Shown here piece after piece: positions 10,973 to 13,619 of a DNA stretch of 13,619 nucleotides (within the stretch, counting starts at the first letter, position 1; every line of letters begins with the position of its first letter). A model generated the notes under the pieces. The model was not told the origin of the DNA and did not search any database. It saw only the letters and a program-made list of their open reading frames with translations. The position numbers and the translations under genes are program-made. Location: positions 1 through 13,619 of the forward strand of contig JAFOHW010000060.1 in assembly GCA_017421685.1 (NCBI GenBank), in the 5' to 3' direction. This DNA is from Candidatus Saccharimonadota bacterium. GTDB taxonomy: Bacteria; Patescibacteriota; Saccharimonadia; Saccharimonadales; Saccharimonadaceae.

Positions 10973-13619
10973 ATGAAATTTGCGAGTAGTTATGAACCGG
11001 GGGAATATGAAGCTGATATTTATTCAGCTTGGGAGGCTAGTAATATTTTTAATCCTAAAGTTTCGACCGTCCCTGTCGATGATGATGACAACGGCGTTGA
11101 CGATAGGTTAAATACTAAAAATGAGACCTATTCAATTGTCATGCCCCCTCCGAACGCTAACGGAAACCTGCATATCGGTCATGGCCTAACTATTGCTCTA
11201 GAAGACTCATTAATTAGATATCATCGTTTAAAGGGTGATAGTACTTGGTATATACCTGGCGCCGACCATGCTGGTTTCGAAACTTGGGTCGTTTACGAAA
11301 GAACTCTCGAGAAAGCCGGACATACTCGCTTTGAATATTCGCGTGATGAGTTATATTCTAGGGTTTGGAATTTCGTTGCTGAACAGCGCGGAAATATGGA
11401 ACTCCAGCTTCGCGCTCTTGGATCCTCTTGTTCTTGGGATGATCTAACCTTTACTTTGGACGAAAACGTCATTGATCGTGTTTACACGACTTTCGAGAAG
11501 ATGTGGAACGACGGACTTATTTACAGAGGAGAAAAATTAGTTAACTTCTGTCCAAAACATCAAACCGCATTCGCTGATATCGAAGTTGAACACAAAGACG
11601 AAAAAGGGACTCTTTGGGATATCGCTTATAAACTATCAGAGGATAACTCTAAAGAAATTATTGTTTCTACTACTCGCCCCGAGACTTTGTTTGGCGATGT
11701 CGCTGTCGCAGTAAACCCTGAAGACGAACGCTACAAAAAACTAATTGGAAAAACCGTTAAATTACCCCTTACTGATAGAGAAATTCCTATTATCGCAGAC
11801 GAACATGCTGATCCCGAATATGGTACCGGCGCCGTAAAAATTACCCCTGCGCACGATTTTGATGATTTTGAGGTTGGCGAACGACACGGCCTTCTTCGTA
11901 TTAAGGTTATTGCCGAAAACGGGACTATGATAAATGTCCCAGAGGAGTATGATGGTTTAACTACTTCGGAATGTCGCAAAAGAGTCCTAAAAGACCTAGA
12001 AAAACAAGATTTATTAAGGGGGGAAAGAAAAACTGAACACGCTGTAGCTCATTGTTATAAGTGTGGAACCGTCATTGAACCAATGCTTAAGGAACAGTGG
12101 TTTGTAGATGTAAAACCTCTTACTGAAAAAGCGATTAAAGCCCTAGAGGAAGATAAAATAAAATTTTATCCTGAAAGTAAGAAAAAAATCCTGATTAATT
12201 ACTATAAAAATCTAAAAGACTGGAATATTTCTCGTCAAATCCCTTGGGGTATTGCAATACCGATGTTCCGTAAAATCGATAAATATGCAACTGATGAGCC
12301 TGACTGGATTTTTGATCGTCGTACAAATCTAAAAGAAATCGAGAAGGCTGGCGTAAAATATGTCAGAGACGAAGATACTTTTGATACTTGGTTTTCTAGT
12401 TCTCACTGGCCAATTGTCTGTACTGATTGGAGTGAAGAAAACCTTAGTCCATATTACCCCTTAAATGTTATGGAAACCGGTGCCGATATTCTCTTCGCCT
12501 GGATTGCTCGGATGATTATGATGGGGCTTTACGTTACGGGTGAAGTTCCCTTCCGTGAAGTCTATCTTCATGGTTTGGTCCTGGATGCGCATGGCAAGAA
12601 AATGAGCAAATCTAAGGGTAACGTAATAAACCCAATGGACTTAGTTGCAAAATATGGCTCTGACGCCTTCAGATTAGGTATTCTAAGGGGTCGCTCCGCC
12701 GGAATGAACCAAGCTTTTTCTGAGAACTCCGTCATTTCTGGACGTAATCTCTGTAATAAACTTTGGAACATCTCCCGCCTCGTCCAGACTATTGTCGATG
12801 AATCCGAAGAACCCGGAGGAGCTAATACTGAAGATGATAAGACGTCGAAAAATGTTCTTTCGCGACCATCCGCGACTAACGAGGAGCGGAGTGAGCGAGC
12901 TCGCCCCATAACGATGGGCGAGAGCGAGCGAGTCGCGAAAGAAACATTTTCGATGTCATATCCTACCCTCAACATGGGCGAAGACTGGATCTGTCGCGAG
13001 ATTAACGATTGTCTAGAGGCTATAGATGAAAATATGAAGACGTATCGTTTCTCTGAATCCGTTGAAACCCTCTACCAGACTATCTGGGATAAATATGCCG
13101 ACTGGTTCTTAGAAAGCCAAAAAATCTATAAAAACGTCCCACTACTAAAGAAAACCTTAGAGACTCTTCTTATTGCGCTCCATCCTTTCGCCCCCTTTGT
13201 AACTGAGGTAATTTGGCAGAATCTAAGCTGGACAGAAGGTTTTATCGCTACGGAAAAATGGCCCAAAAAACTCGAATATGACCAAATTTCGGCCGAGGAG
13301 TTCGAAAGCATAAGAACTATCGTGTCTGAAGTCAGAACGACCTTACAGGCCCTTCCAGGTACCAATAACGCGAAAAAATATGGTCTATTATACGATAATG
13401 ACAGTATTATCGAAGATAACCAATTACTGATTAAGACCTTGACGAAAGTTCCTACTATTTCTAATCTTAACGGTTCCCCGAGAGGTCTACGTTTAGCCCT
13501 TGCTAATCATGAATTATATCTGGACGTACCAGAGAAAGTCGTAAAAGAATATAAAGAAACTTTAACCGAGAAGATTCTCTCTGTTGGGCGCGAACTCGAT
13601 TCCCTTAATGCTCGGATGA
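10973..13619 (+). CDS. valS: Valyl-tRNA synthetase (3' end beyond window) with in-frame palindromic insertion
   Basis: ValRS charges tRNA-Val in the cytoplasm. I translated the frame from ATG 10973 to the edge: 882 codons without a stop (the TGA in the last three bases is out of frame). Class I signatures are HIGH (67-70, in PPPNANGNLHIGHGL) and KMSKS (543-547). The editing domain shows STTRPETLFGD and YGTGAVKITPAHDFDD, and ValRS-type motifs are DWNISRQIPWG, DTWFSSSHWP and ARMIMMG. A Cys pair HCYKCG precedes EPMLKEQWF. An acidic insertion (VDDDDNGVDD) lies near the N-terminus. Between the KMSKS region and the anticodon-binding domain (DWICREIND...) residues about 624-662 are encoded by a palindromic element that keeps the frame. 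The promoter ends 7 bases before the ATG. The C-terminal part, including any coiled coil, is outside the window. Confidence 0.95.
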   Translation, partial: MKFASSYEPGEYEADIYSAWEASNIFNPKVSTVPVDDDDNGVDDRLNTKNETYSIVMPPPNANGNLHIGHGLTIALEDSLIRYHRLKGDSTWYIPGADHAGFETWVVYERTLEKAGHTRFEYSRDELYSRVWNFVAEQRGNMELQLRALGSSCSWDDLTFTLDENVIDRVYTTFEKMWNDGLIYRGEKLVNFCPKHQTAFADIEVEHKDEKGTLWDIAYKLSEDNSKEIIVSTTRPETLFGDVAVAVNPEDERYKKLIGKTVKLPLTDREIPIIADEHADPEYGTGAVKITPAHDFDDFEVGERHGLLRIKVIAENGTMINVPEEYDGLTTSECRKRVLKDLEKQDLLRGERKTEHAVAHCYKCGTVIEPMLKEQWFVDVKPLTEKAIKALEEDKIKFYPESKKKILINYYKNLKDWNISRQIPWGIAIPMFRKIDKYATDEPDWIFDRRTNLKEIEKAGVKYVRDEDTFDTWFSSSHWPIVCTDWSEENLSPYYPLNVMETGADILFAWIARMIMMGLYVTGEVPFREVYLHGLVLDAHGKKMSKSKGNVINPMDLVAKYGSDAFRLGILRGRSAGMNQAFSENSVISGRNLCNKLWNISRLVQTIVDESEEPGGANTEDDKTSKNVLSRPSATNEERSERARPITMGESERVAKETFSMSYPTLNMGEDWICREINDCLEAIDENMKTYRFSESVETLYQTIWDKYADWFLESQKIYKNVPLLKKTLETLLIALHPFAPFVTEVIWQNLSWTEGFIATEKWPKKLEYDQISAEEFESIRTIVSEVRTTLQALPGTNNAKKYGLLYDNDSIIEDNQLLIKTLTKVPTISNLNGSPRGLRLALANHELYLDVPEKVVKEYKETLTEKILSVGRELDSLNARM
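12841..12957 (+). repeat. 117-bp palindromic element inserted in frame in valS
   Basis: The outer arms 12841-12866 and 12932-12957 are near-perfect reverse complements (26 bases each; CTTTCGCGAC is exact with GTCGCGAAAG, and the rest differs by one G-T pair and a one-base shift). Inside is a second hairpin, CTCGCCC (12900-12906) with GGGCGAG (12916-12922), plus GAGCGAG-type repeats. The length is exactly 39 codons, and it encodes a Ser/Arg/Glu-rich peptide (NEERSERARP, GESERVAKET) unlike the surrounding protein. It lies in the linker before the anticodon-binding domain, where an insertion could be tolerated. Confidence 0.85.

Noticed and set aside
12881..12938. CRISPR-like short repeats (GAGCGAG units)
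   Set aside because: The units are only 6-7 bases, irregular, without spacers, and are explained as arms of the palindromic element.
12568..12975. 135-codon minus-strand frame in valS
   Set aside because: Shadow of the valS frame; it is partly kept open by the palindrome, which lacks stops on both strands.
13617..13619. TGA at the window end as the valS stop codon
   Set aside because: The valS reading frame has ATG at 13616-13618, so this TGA is out of frame and the gene continues.

Overview
The window looks like chromosomal DNA from a candidate-phyla-radiation bacterium, most likely a Saccharibacteria (TM7) relative. It is AT-rich with tight gene spacing. It uses TGA as a normal stop (for example at 10586-10588 and 10957-10959), which argues against the UGA-glycine lineages Gracilibacteria and Absconditabacteria. 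The leftmost gene carries blocks such as ADRLNRSPFD and SKNTFLGSI that I remember from large Saccharibacteria membrane proteins. No database could be searched, so the lineage call is an inference.

Layout. 1-1917 (-) is the N-terminal 639 codons of a large membrane-anchored protein that runs off the left edge. Divergent from it is a TrmA/RlmCD-type RNA uracil-5-methyltransferase (1977-3125), then tRNA-Ser(GGA), a structured AT-rich spacer, and a two-gene MacB-like ABC exporter (ATPase and permease). A MurE-like ligase with a shortened N-terminus (5616-6866) meets tail-to-tail a degenerate Mur-ligase central-domain paralogue (6872-7618, -). Next come tRNA-Ser(CGA) (-) with a duplicated tRNA 3' end beside it, and two paralogous small surface proteins (7966-8400 and 8556-8930, both -) with a base composition unlike their surroundings. 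Then follow a DUF6512-like membrane protein, a possible small RNA, tRNA-Arg(GCG) with its own duplicated 3' end, a PAP2 phosphatase overlapping a HIT protein, and valyl-tRNA synthetase running off the right edge.

Themes. Translation and RNA maintenance (three tRNAs, ValRS, rRNA or tRNA methyltransferase) and cell-envelope work (MurE-like pair, PAP2 phosphatase, ABC exporter, lipoprotein) dominate. Almost every transcription unit begins with TGN-TATAAT. For seven protein genes that element ends only 6-9 bases before the start codon, so their mRNAs should be leaderless or nearly so. Shine-Dalgarno sites appear instead inside the exporter operon and before the two small surface proteins.

Most unusual items: (1) a 117-bp palindromic element inserted in frame in valS, analogous to Rickettsia palindromic elements; (2) copies of tRNA 3' ends downstream of two different tRNAs, each built into a hairpin with a TAC-GAA-GTR core; (3) the paired, GC-rich small surface proteins with a shared leader that may hide the ribosome site; (4) the consistent leaderless promoter architecture.
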